From NCBI GenBank assembly GCA_014281115.1, contig JACONQ010000020.1, positions 1,426,001-1,490,000 of the forward strand: a stretch of DNA of 64,000 bases. Direction: 5' to 3'. A program made the translations under genes and the position numbers. The stretch comes from Laburnicola sp. R22_1. Taxonomy: Eukaryota > Ascomycota > Dothideomycetes > Pleosporales > Didymosphaeriaceae. The notes beneath the pieces are model-generated. The model saw only the letters and a list, made by a program, of their open reading frames with translations, had not been told where the DNA came from and did not search any database. Of the stretch, positions 22,984-33,659 are shown piece by piece; the first letter of the stretch is position 1; each line of letters begins with the position of its first letter.

Positions 22984-24775
22984 AGCTCGGCTATATAGTT
23001 ATTGATCACATAGGGTTCCTGATCACCCCACCGAAACGCGCACCCTGAACCAAAACACGCGATATCTCTCAACAACGCTCATCAAAATGGACGCCCGTGA
23101 GCTAGCTATACAATCAGCTATCAGCGATTTCAACGCAGGTCTTTATTCTAGCCAACGCGCAGCTGCAAAGGCGTACAATATCCCTCAATCTACGCTATCA
23201 ACGCGACTCCGTGGCGCAACAACGAGCGCGCTCAGCCATCAACACCAGCAGCGATTGACTCCTCTACAAGAGGATTTCCTTGTTGAATGGATCCTTGAAG
23301 AAGACGCACGCGGCTATCCTCCTCCACACGCTCGCGCGCGAGAGATAGCGAATCAAATTCTGCGCATGAACGGCGACAATCAGCCTGTCGGCAAGCTCTG
23401 GCTCTCACACTTCATTAAGCGCCAGCCACGCGTCGCCTTAGTAGTAGGCCGGAAGCTTAACGCCTAGAGAGCTGAGGCAGCTACGCCAGAACAGCTCCGC
23501 GCGTTTCTAGAGCTCTATAAGCAGACTCGACAGCGACTCAGTATACAGACGGAGAATACGTACAATATGGATAAGACTGACATTGCGCTAGGTGTATGTA
23601 CTAACACCAAAGTCCTTGCTAGGGCATTAAAGAAGAAGGCTTACGTTAAGTCGCCAGAGAATCGCGAGTGGGTCTCAATAATTGAGTGCGTATCGGCAAC
23701 AGGGCGGAAGCTGCGCTGCGTAGTTATCTTCAAGGGCTAGAGCCTGCAGACTACCTGGTTCCCAGCCAAATTAATACCCGACTAGCTCTATACAACCTCT
23801 GAGAATGGATAGACGTTAAATGCGATAGGTGTTGAGTGGCTGCAGCGCATATTCATCCCTGAGACGGCGCCAGCTGACGGCCAGTACCGCCTGCTTATTC
23901 TTGACGGCTATAGCAGCCATATTGATATTAAGTTCCTCTGGCTCTGTAAACAGCATCGAATTGAGCTCCTATACCTACCTGCGCACTCCTCTCACGTCCT
24001 ACAGCCTCTAGATCTCGCTCCTTTCTTAGTAATTAAGTCTAGTTACCAACGCCAGATCCAGGAGCTCGCATCGCTTAACGACGCCGCGCCTGTTAAGAAG
24101 GAGCGCTTTATTGCCTGCTACTATCAAGCTAGGGAGGAAGGCTTCACAGAGCGTGTGATTCGAGCTAGTTGGCAGGCTGCTGGTATCTGCCCATTCAACA
24201 TTAATCACGTGCTTAGCTCGTCGCAGGTCTCTTAGAGGCCTACAACGCCTACGCCTCAGCAGCAACCTCAGCAGCAGCCTCAGAGCTTCCTCTCTACCCT
24301 TCAAGGCCCTCGGGATCTCTACTTGGCGCAGCGCGACGTCCAGAGCCTCAAAAACCTAGGTCGTAGGACCCAGCTCCTCCTACAAAAAGCAGGTAAGGCG
24401 CTAGCAGCTGCAAATGCTAGAGCTGCAGGGCTAGAATCAGAGAAAAGACGCCTTGAGTATCATCTACAGACTACTAGCTCTCACCGGCCACGAAAGCGCG
24501 TTCAGATAGACCCAAATCAACGCTTTGCAGAGGTAGAGACTATTATGGAGGGTATGCGCGCAGCTGAGGCTTTAGCAGCTCAGCAACGTAAATATACTAT
24601 ATCAAGCGCTTCAGAAAGGGCTGCAGTAGCTACAGCAGCTGTAGCGCTTGAATCTATGTGTACTCAATGGCAATTATAAGAGCGTTGTTGAGAGATATCG
24701 CGTGTTTTATTCAGGGTGCGCGTTTCGGTGGGGTGATCAGAAACCCTATGTGATCAATAGCTATATAGCCGAGCT
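22984..24775 (+). mobile_element. pogo-like DNA transposon F (same family as C)
   Basis: 1792 bp. Inverted repeats start AGCTCGGCTATATAG on both sides, run about 100 bp and are flanked by TA (22982-22983, 24776-24777). Doubled TGATCAC motifs sit in each end, as in element C. It inserted directly beside the D-like remnant at 24778. Confidence 0.9.
23087..24679 (+). pseudogene. pogo-type transposase of element F, dead
   Basis: Collinear with the transposase of C: starts MDARELAIQSAISDFNAGLY, ends ESMCTQWQL. Stops at 23465 (after KLNA), 23738, 23782, 23811 and 24233; the last is shared with C. Catalytic motifs are altered: NMDETG became NMDKTD and LDGHGSH became LDGYSSH, both by G-to-A or C-to-T changes. 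The intact glutamine-rich hinge (QQQPQQQPQSF) and CGA/CAG codons show the unmutated state of several stops in C. Confidence 0.9.
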
Positions 24776-24777
24776 TA

Positions 24778-25355
24778 CAGGAGACGCCGTTACCACCAGG
24801 GACAGCAGCAGGCGCTAAGGCAGCATGGATAGCTAAGACGCCTTACACTACTGCTTAGGTTGAGCAGCAGCCTAGGCTTATACGTGATCGTCTGCAGCGA
24901 CAGTCTTAAGAGTCCTATAAGCCAAGCTATCGTGCAGCTTGTTAAAGGCTGCCAGCTTGCAATAAACTCAGCAACGATCTTAGCAGAGGATAATAGAAGG
25001 CTACAAGCAGCTAACTATCGCCATAGACAAAGGCAGGACAGGCGCAGATAGTATATTGCCTCTGGAGGGCTCTACAGGCTGAGGAAGGTTAAAGGCTGGC
25101 TGCAGAGGCTGGAAGGGTGCTCCAGCAGGTAGAGCAGGAGGACCGTGCAGGACGATTACGAGCACCACCTACATGCAGCAACTGCCACGAGCAAGGCCAC
25201 AGAAGGACTCAGTGTACCCAGAGATTGTAGCTATCATATAAATCTATCTATATTAAATTTGACTGTTGCGTTGATGAGCTATCGTGCAAAAAGCCGCGTC
25301 AGTTTTAGTAGGGTGCGCAGGTTACTGGTGTGCGCAGGTTACTGGTGGGATACGT
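24778..25355 (+). mobile_element. 3' remnant of a D-like pogo element
   Basis: Reads ETPLPPGTAAGAKAAW..., matching the C-terminal third of transposase D with extra stops. It keeps the CCHC knuckle CSNCHEQGHRRTQC near 25172-25213. The right end has two direct copies of GTGCGCAGGTTACTGG, finishing ATACGT before a TA at 25356-25357. The 5' part is missing; element F sits exactly at the break, although F itself has intact ends and target duplications, so the truncation probably came first. Confidence 0.82.
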
Positions 25356-25429
25356 TATCCTATCCTCAGCAATCAGAGCGAGATCTATCATTACATAAGC
25401 AGCGGTTACGAGGTAACCGCTGCTGAACG

Positions 25430-25760
25430 TGTTCCACCAATTATCCGCCCACACCAGAACTCCATTGTTACGCTTTGTCTACCTCCCCACTCGTCTCATC
25501 TACTACAACCGCTTGATGTGGGCTGCTTTAACCCTCTTAAAAGCGCATATGGCAAAGTGGTAGAGGGGAAGATAAGGCTTTGCACAAACCATAATACAAA
25601 AGACGAGTTCCTGAAGGCCTGATATACAGCCCATACGGCAGCTATAACGTCGAAAAACATTCAGAGTGGTTTCCAGGCAACAGGGCTTATTCCATACGAC
25701 CCTGAACGCGTCCTTCAAGGCTTAAATCCCATCGTACGAACACCGAGTCCCCAGCTCACA
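25430..25760 (+). mobile_element. fragment of another pogo-type transposase
   Basis: The frame HQNSIVTLCLPPHSSHLLQP continues LDVGCFNPLKSAYGKVVEG. It covers the third catalytic Asp (QPLD) and the following helix, then NIQSGFQATGLIPYDPERV and a TPSPQLTW tail. It has one TGA (25620-25622). Neither end nor any DNA-binding domain is present, so it is an internal fragment of a further, larger pogo subfamily. Confidence 0.8.
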
Positions 25761-25837
25761 TGGACAAACATCTTGCAGAAATCCGGGTTAGTATCTAAAA
25801 GCTCATTGTCACACAAACTAACTACGTTACCTGTAGA

Positions 25838-26183
25838 CACAGGAAGAGTTGCTCGCTGCTCTAATCAAGCAGTGCCATACCCATTCAAGGGTGGAATTGA
25901 GACCGATAGCTCAAAACACGTCTTGTCCTCATGAGGATTGTGCCGGGCGAAAGCCATTTGCAACTGGGCAGAAACTCCGACGACACTTTGAGCAGGGTGA
26001 GTTCTTGCCATGGTCTTAATATAATGACAACTAAGTAGCAATTCGAGCACAGACTTCATTATCGATGAAGTATGCGTTTATTGTTCCAAAAAATTCACGA
26101 GATTATCCAAGTTCAGAAGACATGCTGAGGAGTCACATGTTAATGATTCGCCCCGTAGCGGAATGGATAGGAAAGCAAAATAA
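25838..26183 (+). pseudogene. C2H2 zinc-finger protein fragment
   Basis: Exon-like frame EELLAALIKQCHTHSRVELR leads to a first finger, CPHEDCAGRKPFATGQKLRRH. A GTGAGT donor follows FEQ at 25999. After about 40 bases a second finger appears, CVYCSKKFTRLSKFRRHAEE ending H (C-x2-C-x12-H-x5-H), then NDSPRSGMDRKAK and TAA at 26181. The two parts do not splice in phase with any acceptor I can find (ATCGATGAAG region), so a small indel probably broke it. Function unknown; paired fingers of this kind occur in many fungal proteins. Confidence 0.5.
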
Positions 26184-26793
26184 TTATATGAGCGACACAT
26201 GCGACGAACTAGGATGCGATGCCGAAAGCGAGCTACATTCTCTTGCGCAAGGCAGGGGTTTATTATTAGAAGGTGATGATGGACAGTCAAGAGGTACGAA
26301 GAGAGACTGGGATGAAGCACGTCTGGATGGCGAGACCGAAAACATGGGAGCGACAAGAGTTGATGGACCAATCGTGGACGTTGAGAAGAAAGAGGATGGA
26401 AGGCGAAGGCGCGACATCGCACGACCAGGAGGCTGGTCCGGAATAACGTCGGCACTCTTCGTCGGCTCAAGGCATCTGCTGAATGCCGGCGCCTTGACGC
26501 TAAGAAGGCAGCACGTGCTAGTGACACCTGCGGAGCCTGTTTCGTGCCTCATGCATGGCACCATAAGCTAATTCACGATTGGCTAGCTCGGCGGCAAAGC
26601 TCGACAAAATTAGCACACAGCAAAACACGCTCTTCTGGCGGATGCTATCCCACTAATTATTGGAGTTGTTCAAGCATCACTGCCGAATTAGATCGCATGT
26701 GAGTCCTGAAAACATCGCTCAAGGAGCACTTCCCGCGATAAAGCATTAGTGCTGTATTGCCCAAGTTGGTAGCACTGTGCATTATCTATCATA
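26184..26793. other. open but unassigned DNA after the C2H2 fragment
   Basis: Frames on both strands are open for more than 120 codons (for example 26065-26571 on +, 26078-26527 on -), which mostly reflects few stop-prone codons. Acidic wording such as GETENMGATRVDGPIVDVEKKE could be a disordered tail. I recognise nothing and do not call a gene. Confidence 0.3.
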
Positions 26794-27443
26794 CATCCCG
26801 TACGTGTGAAGTTCTTCCGTAGAACTTGGTCCTGTATTGTGTATATGGGTGGAAGTCCTATGCGTTACGACCGGATCCTGTACTGGGAATCCCGTATGGG
26901 AGAAGCTCCTAAGCCGCAGAGCTCCAACCGGCTTGCGCATCCCCTACGGGCAATCCCCGCCTACGGGCGGTTATGGCACATGGCCGCTTTGCGAGCAAGG
27001 GGTGATTGTTATTAATCTAGAGACCCGTAGCGGAGCTATTCCCGTACGGGAGCCATTCGCGTAGGGGAGCCACTCCCGTGGCGGAGAAGTTCGCGTACGG
27101 GCGCTTAGAGAATACGGGAATGGCTCCCGCACGGGCGCTTAAAGGATACGGGAGTGGCTCCCGGGCGAAGGCCTAGGGGTTGCGGGGAACCAGATGCCCG
27201 TTTTGCATCACCCTGCTCGCAAAGCAGCCGTGCACCCTAATCGCCCATAGACGATGATCGCCCGTACGGGATGCGCAAGCCGGTTGGAGCTCTGCGGCTT
27301 AGGAGCTTCTCCCATACGGGATTCCCAGTACAGAATTCAGTCGTAACGCTTAGGAATTTTACCCATATGGAGGCATTTCCCGCATAGAATACACAATACA
27401 GGGCTCGAGCTCTACCGTCTAAGCACTTTATCACTGCGGGATG
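26794..27443. mobile_element. fold-back MITE, 650 bp, TA-flanked
   Basis: Long inverted repeats, interrupted by small indels, run over more than 150 bases per arm. For example CTGTACTGGGAATCCCGTAT at 26878 matches the reverse complement of 27314-27333, and the GGAGAAGCTCCTAAGCCGCA stretch matches exactly. Ends read CATCCCG...CGGGATG with TA outside (26792-26793 and 27444-27445). No coding capacity. The TA duplication suggests mobilisation by a Tc1/mariner/pogo transposase. Confidence 0.7.
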
Positions 27444-28026
27444 TAATTATCCGTCCTCACATTCCCTCATGGGATGTCTTCGGTGAGATGAGATGTCGGA
27501 AGACTGTCCAGACCTCTAACCTGTGAGAATGCTTCACTGGAGAGGTGTTCTCTCAGGCTTAATCGATGACGCAAGACACTGTACGGCGCAGCAACGAGGA
27601 CAATACTATTTTTGTCTCGCTACGTCACTGTAGGAGTCGAATTGTATCTTCTCCCACGTTGTCTGAAATAGCGGAAATGGGAATTGAAGACGATGAACCT
27701 TTTTCGGTTGGGGGTCGAAACGGGCTCGAAACGGGAACCAGAAATCGAGAAATGGGAATTAAGGACAATGAAATTTAACCGTTTTTCAGCTAGTCCTTAA
27801 GACCCACAAGGGGCTCAAAAAGGGACCCAGGAAGCGCGCTACGTCCCAAAACGCAAACTACAGTACCATAGGGCCAAAACAGGAACCAGAAAACCGAAAC
27901 GGGACCAGTTTAGGAACCCAGTAGCCGTAATCGGGTATCTCAGTTCGAAATCCACGTCGCGCAGCAAGGCCGTTCTATACTCTACATATTCGCAGACTAG
28001 CCGGTCCAATCTCTACCGCCATAGTC
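27444..28026. other. repetitive spacer with CGAAACGGGAACC-like words
   Basis: Loose repeats of GAAACGGG, GGGAACCAGAAA and CGAGAAATGGG occur at about 27715-27920. No reading frame is convincing. Confidence 0.3.
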
Positions 28027-28305
28027 ATGTCGTCTCAACAGCAGTCATACGTACTAGCACACGCTAAGTCGAGGCGAGCTGCAAACAACAATTACCAGAA
28101 GCTATCGAAAACACTCTACGAGAAATTAACCAAGATGTGCCTAGAATATAACTCCCACATATACTTCCTAGCCTATCGCAACAGCCAGTTTCATGGCTTT
28201 ATATCGACAGATGAGACAGGGCAGTCTTGGTCACCTCCGGCCCAAGAAACTCTAGTAGGCCGTTCTCTGTCTGTACTCGCTAGAGCTAATTGTCTGCTAG
28301 AATAA
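28027..28305 (+). CDS. small protein with weak MADS-box (SRF-type) resemblance, 92 aa
   Basis: ATG 28027 to TAA 28303, ending ANCLLE. The stretch KSRRAANNNYQKLSKTLYEK, then LTKMCLEYNSHIYFLAYRNS and FHGFISTDETGQSWSPP resembles the N-terminal half of fungal MADS-box proteins (basic helix, then two strands). The usual RKxxTFxKRKxGL signature is weak, so DNA binding is uncertain. It sits about 175 bp upstream of the LINE fragment. It is undamaged by stop codons in a decayed neighbourhood. Alternatives: a lineage-specific orphan, or the first part of a longer gene cut by the LINE. Confidence 0.4.
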   Translation: MSSQQQSYVLAHAKSRRAANNNYQKLSKTLYEKLTKMCLEYNSHIYFLAYRNSQFHGFISTDETGQSWSPPAQETLVGRSLSVLARANCLLE

Positions 28306-28479
28306 ATTATACCCACCGCCGGTGATCAAGTCGCCAGCTCATTGCCGGCGCGCTCAACGAGGAAGAGTATCGCTCCGCAAGCCAACTTCACGTGATTCGA
28401 CCGGATCGGCATAGCCCTAGGCACGTGAGGAGAATGGATTACGTCAGACCAAGATGGGCCTGATGACTAAGGAGCGCGG

Positions 28480-29461
28480 GTGCCAAGTTCCCTCTCAACG
28501 TCACTGCAACACGACGAACGTTACCAGTCCGCACGCGGACGACCAGTTCGGGTCCGATGGGTACCGGCCCACGTAGGGATCCCAGGCAACGAAGCCGCAG
28601 ACATAGCCGCAAAGGAAGCTACAGGATGGAGAGAGGACGGCAGAAGAGGACCGACCGCAGACAAACCTCCAAAGCTGTTTCCTCTTAAGACAACGCTAAG
28701 AAGAAGGTGCAAGCAGCAAGCGGAGTTATCATGGGGAGCAAAATGGCGGAAAGACACAAAGGGCCGAGCCACATTCAGGAACACACCAGCACCCACAAAG
28801 AGAGTACTCAAACTCCACGAAGGTCTTAAGAAGAGAGACAGCGCTCTTCTCGTACAGCTTAGGACAGAAAAGATCGGACTAAAAGACTTCCTCTTAAGTC
28901 GCAAGGTGCCAGATGTAACCAGCTCCCAATGCGAGTGCGGAGCAAGAAGACAGACAGTTGCCCACGTCCTCCTCTACTGCAGGACGCACAACGACCTCCG
29001 GAACCGGATATTTAGCCGCCTCCCAGGACGACACAACCTCCGGACCATCCTTAGCAAGCCACAACTAGCCACCAAAGCCATCGAATTTATAGAACAGACG
29101 CGGATCCTTGGGCAAGTCGGGATCAGAGACGCGTAGATGAAGCCGAGCGCTGGGGGGAGACTGTAGGTATAGCGGATGCGACACACGAGGCGAACGCCTC
29201 TACGAAGCCAAGAAGAAGGTGTACATTAGTATTAGAACCATTATCTAGATGAGCTGCTAAGCATGTATAGATAGTGGTTGAGGGAGAGAAGGCAGGTCTC
29301 TGGGGACAGCTGGTCTTGTTTTGCAGGATGAAGTGGGGCGGAGCGGAGCAGCAATGATCCGGGACGCGTCGGCTGTCCGCCAAGCCCGCCTAACCGGGCA
29401 TAGCTGCGGAGAAATCGCGGCTGAAACCGAGTAGGAATAAACCAACCAACCAACCAACCAG
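28480..29461 (+). mobile_element. 5'-truncated Tad-like LINE: RNase H, Cys-rich end and 3' tail
   Basis: An open frame of 218 codons encodes the end of a non-LTR retrotransposon ORF2. The RNase H C-terminal motif is VRWVPAHVGIPGNEAADIAA, followed by a basic linker and a Cys/His motif, CECGARRQTVAHVLLYC. The protein ends at TAG 29134-29136. About 300 bp of 3' UTR follow and finish in a simple-sequence tail, five AACC units at about 29441-29460. Reverse transcriptase and endonuclease are missing, as expected from incomplete target-primed reverse transcription. The frame has no stops, so this copy is young or too short to attract RIP. Confidence 0.85.
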
Positions 29462-30254
29462 CTGCGACACAGCGATCCCACACACTTCGAGATGCAGTCC
29501 AACGCACAGCGATACCCTATTTTATAACGTAGAGACATACCATTACAACATCCTCAAGCTCTAACGCCCGCTGTTGTTCTCTCCGCTAACCAATTAAAGG
29601 CCTGATCAAGCCCACCATGTGCCCATGCTTCTTAAGTCCACCGGCGCCAATTCCTAGACCTAGCCATAGCGAGCTCTAGCGTTAGCTTGTTGAAGGGGAA
29701 TACGATGTGATGGGAAGGATACAAGTTAAGATAGAGTGCGGCGGACGCTTCAGCAAGTGGGTTCAACCAAACGCTACTGGCAAAACGCCGTCGTTGCAAG
29801 CGCATACAAAGGTGGAAAGGCCCTGCATGCTTTGGTGATACAGCTGTTGTACGGTCAAATAACAAGCGGCTCCTTACACGGAACAATTTAATCGTTAGGG
29901 CCGTGGAGACGTGCTTCAGTTCGATCTCTAAGGGTCGTGGAGTCTTGGATTGTTCATGTTCGTGAGGGATGACTATTCGCAGAGCTATAGTGGTGGCCAT
30001 GCACGGCAAGACCCTACACTATCCAGAGCTGCATACAACTCTTCTCTTCAACCATATCTACAAACCATCGCCTCCTTAACAAGGATGTGGTCGGAGCGGC
30101 TCAACTGTCCTCCTTGCTAGCGGTGGCAAGATCGTGTATCGCCAAAGTACCTATTACAGCTGTATTGTGCTTACAAATACGCTTCTGGGACCCACCTTTT
30201 CTTGTCTGCAAAAGAGAGCATAGTAGTGCTTTATACTTAAGCTAGAGGTTTACA
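29462..30254. other. unassigned spacer
   Basis: One minus-strand frame (29632-30009) is open for 125 codons but shows no known motif and no support. A 57-bp segment at 30084-30140 resembles 17784-17840. Confidence 0.3.
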
Positions 30255-30905
30255 ATTGAATTTATTTGTAGTTTAATAATGCGGGAAGGCGCTTCTTAAC
30301 GGCTTCGGTTCTCCATTGTTACACACGGAACTCCCTGCGCATAAAGCCGGCGAGGTCCTGTTCCGTGTTCTGAAGTAGTTGCTAGTACTTTGCAGTGGAC
30401 ATCCTGTTCCTGTTTAGGTAGGCAGCTGCCTGCGATGGCCAGGGATAGGCACATCAACTCATCCAGCAGCTTCTTGGTAGCCAGCTTGTGGCTAAGAACA
30501 GCCTTCCTATCCAGCGACTTCTCAAGGAAGTCGGCTGCATTACAGGTTTATCGCCTTGGACTCTAACACGTCGCCGCGTATCAGCGGCACTGCTATGTCT
30601 TGGGGAGGTACTTGACGATGCCGTTCGACTTCGCGGTACCAAATAAAACGTTCAGGTCGTCGGCGTTATTAAGTACCAGTAGCCACCTTCCCGCTCGTGG
30701 TGAACCCAAGTGCTGACGTACGAGCCTTTTCACGTCTTTTTCTCCGCCCGCTGCTTGAGGGATGTGCAGCTCTCTCCAAGCTCAGGGCAGACACCTAGAA
30801 GACAGAGCACTCTAGCCATGTCTCCTCGACTATGTAGTCAAATTGCAACGCAACCTAGGTCTTGCTAGTTCTACCAAGTCCCACAGCCGACATTTTCTGG
30901 CACTC
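30255..30905 (-). pseudogene. NB-ARC domain of an NLR, RIP-destroyed
   Basis: On the minus strand the NB-ARC P-loop region reads MSAVGLGRTSKTQVALQFDY, where relatives have VGLGGVGKTQ. Then come EETWLECSVF-stop, with a Trp expected at the stop, and NADDLNVLFGTAKSNGIVKY for the segment after kinase-2. Next are FLEKSLDRKAVLSHKLATKK, LLDELMCLSLAIAG (relatives: LPLAIAQA) and NTEQDLAGFMRREFRV. Frame changes and many stops divide these pieces. In Pezizomycotina this NB-ARC usually sits between an effector domain (PNP-like, patatin-like and others) and kinesin-light-chain TPRs. Both such parts are found nearby, though in the wrong order. Confidence 0.75.
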
Positions 30906-31142
30906 CTATCAGCTTCTACTTTAGCACTATAAGCTCAGTCTTCCTTCTAACAAAGTATTGATTTTTTAGGGAATAGAACGTAGTAGGTGGGTGTAATTAC
31001 ACGCTCTGCTGCGGCATCAGTGTCAACATACTCGGATCCAACCAAGCACGCCCTTGCGAGTCTCCATCACTTACATGTCCAGCTCTTCGACTTCGCCCCA
31101 TCGGCCTTGTTGTGGGCGTCAACGCCAGGTTAGCCACACTAG

Positions 31143-33659
31143 TCAACCCAATCCTAATATGGTCCACCTGAAGAAAAGAAGAGAGATGAAAGTGTTTAGA
31201 ACCAATGTAAAAGCAGAGACCGCAAGATTAACTAGTACCACTGCATTTTGCAGATCATTCGGATGCCTACCCAGCCAAAATCCAACAAACCACCCAGTTG
31301 GTGCAAGAAGAAGTAAAGTGAGTATAAAGGACGGCAGAAGAATAGCCAGGATAGAGTATCGTTCTTCTAAATGCATACCAAATGCGCGGGTATGAGATGT
31401 AATAGGACCTTTGATTCGGATAGGGAGCATATCTCTGGCGTCAGCGGACGTACCACAATCCTCTAGATGATTTAAGTAATGCCATATCTCATTTCTAGGG
31501 AACAGTGTATCTGCTGGCCATGGCTGTGGTTTGTAGTAATAACCGCTATACTCCAGATCCAGTTTATCAGGGTATCTTTCCTTGTCTTTGTGGAGATCAA
31601 TGTAATAAACGTCTAACGCCTGCTTAAATAAGAAACTGCGGAACTAGTCACCTTAATCAGTATTGTAGCCATACCGCAATCCGCTAGATTACACGTACCC
31701 AGTAGAATTTTATCCCCATAATATGCTTTGCTCTAAACTATTTGGCACATAGTCTCTAATACTCCTCCCAGAGATTCTAAAATGTAGTCTTATCGTCCAT
31801 TCCGAGCTTGACCGCCCGCGCAATCGTCTGATTGGAATTGACGTCGACGCTCAAAATAAGCACGGGGTTATGCCAAAATCTTAAGGCAACAAATTCAGTC
31901 GTCAACCCGATGGCTGGATTCGCTGAGCTGGTCGCACCGAGTGTATAATCGAGAGTATTGCTAGTTTCGTGCCCAGGTTAATTGTTGCCCTGCGATGGCA
32001 CACTTGAGGTATTTGTACTACTACTTTGGGAATTAGCTGTAGTGGCACTTAGGCTCGTATGGCTTTAGTTGTTGCTATTGGATCCTTTGGCAAACATTAG
32101 ATACATGCTCTAAGGATTAGAATTCTACGTTTCGAAGCACATACCTGTGTCAAAATTATTTATCTCGCGTCTCTCACCTAAGGCATGACGAAGGATATGC
32201 ATCAACGTCATGTCGTGTAGGAATACTGCTTCTCGACGTAAAAATTTCGGCACGAATGCTGATCTTTACTCCCTGTTAACTCTTAAGCTTGGGAACAGCA
32301 ACTCTACCAGTGTTTTAGGAATGTCATCGTAAAATTAAGAAGATCTCTAAATTCGGTCCTTAGCATAGTTCCTATAATAGAACAAGATGCTTCCACTTAC
32401 AGATAGTATCGAGTACACGCGAACATAATCAGCGTTAAGCTTGCATTCGGGATTTGTGAAAGGCCACCACGAAAGTCTGGAGCCGGCAAGATATTCGACA
32501 CAATCCTTCAGGATCTCCACCAATGCCGATGTCAACCCAATAGCAAAGGAAGTGTCGTATTTGAAGTCAAATAAGCCATCAACGGGTGGATCGGGCTCGT
32601 CATTTGTTACATTGAGGGCTGGAGCTGCCTAAAGCAGTGCACAAAGAAAACTGCGTAGGCTGATTTTAAACAGATCAAAATGATGACCCAAAGTAATGAA
32701 GTCCCTAGTTTTATTAAGCTTAGATAGTGTGGCATCGACTTCTATCTCGTCTTCGGATCCGTTGCTGCTACTGCTGGCTGTATCGCTGTCGTCATACCCT
32801 TCTGTATTTCTTGGTTAAATTATTGTCTTCATTATAACGTGCATAGCTCACCGTTTCTAGTGACTGTAACAGATACACCCGGCTTCTCTACAGCGTCTAA
32901 TCCTTCCAGATACCGATTGATCCATGAAAGATTGTCCTTCTCATCATTAATTATCAAGTCAATTTTGTCTCTAATCGAATCGTCCGAGACAATAAAGGCT
33001 CGATAGATTTCTGATAATATTTGAATTCGGCGGCTTCTCAATTTTAAGAATCTTAATGCAAGCTTTTGTGAGGGTGTCATCTTATCTAAGTTAACGTCTA
33101 AGAACAATTGTTTGAGCAAGCGCCTGTGATTCCAAACAAACTTATCTTTGCCTATTCTGCGAGTGGCAACCTGGTACAGAGAAAGGAGCTCAAAATCCTT
33201 AGTAAAGGTCTTAACAAAGTAGTTAACTGCTGTTTGCTAATAACTGGCCAATCCTGTGACAGTTGAGTCTACTTGAGATTGTATGTCGTCATTATTCAAG
33301 GCAATTAACTCAAGTTCCTCTAGCTCATCCTCAGCTTTGACTAAATATCGATAGAAGGTCATAGATGGACGACCTCTGCTAACGACCCGCTCGGGGCCAT
33401 TAGCACTTTGCGAGACCGATGTCGGATTTGTGGAGCTTTCTTAATCAGTCCAGGAAATAGCTAAATGCCAAGTAGATGCTGTGTTAGACACTGAGGCATC
33501 AGTTCGCTTAAGACTGACTATAGCCTCGTACCCGTTCTTGGCGGTACATAACAACGGCGTCTGATCACCCTCATCCTCTAAGTAAATGTCGACCATTCCC
33601 ACCTCTTCGACCTCGTCCCACCGGCCTTTGTCCCTATACGTCGACGTCAGGTTGGCCAT
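31143..33659 (-). pseudogene. distal part of a large broken gene: TPR/ANK-like piece to C-terminal membrane anchor
   Basis: Continues on the minus strand from the zinc-knuckle exons of the next entry. It begins MANLTSTYRDKGRWDEVEEV (TPR-like) and GDQTPLLCTAKNGYEAIVSL (ankyrin-like). After one TGA it reads SRGRPSMTFYRYLVKAEDEL, a helical stretch with a single TAG in place of Gln, then RLLKQLFLDVNLDKMTPSQK to GELCTL. Further pieces are SWWPFTNPECKLNADYVRVY (near 32480), VLILSVDVNSNQTIARAVKL (near 31840) and YYKPQPWPADTLFPRNEIWH. The C-terminus has two hydrophobic helices (ILAILLPSFILTLLLLAP and AVVLVNLAVSAFTLVLNTF), so the protein was probably membrane-anchored. Many stops. I do not recognise the family; unity with the PNP part is inferred from strand and splicing. 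Confidence 0.5.

Noticed and set aside
26078..26564. Two long minus-strand frames (149 and 126 codons)
   Set aside because: They mirror the plus-strand acidic frame and carry no motif; both strands cannot be coding here and neither is supported.
29632..30009. 125-codon minus-strand frame
   Set aside because: No family resemblance, no introns or promoter signals; kept only as spacer.
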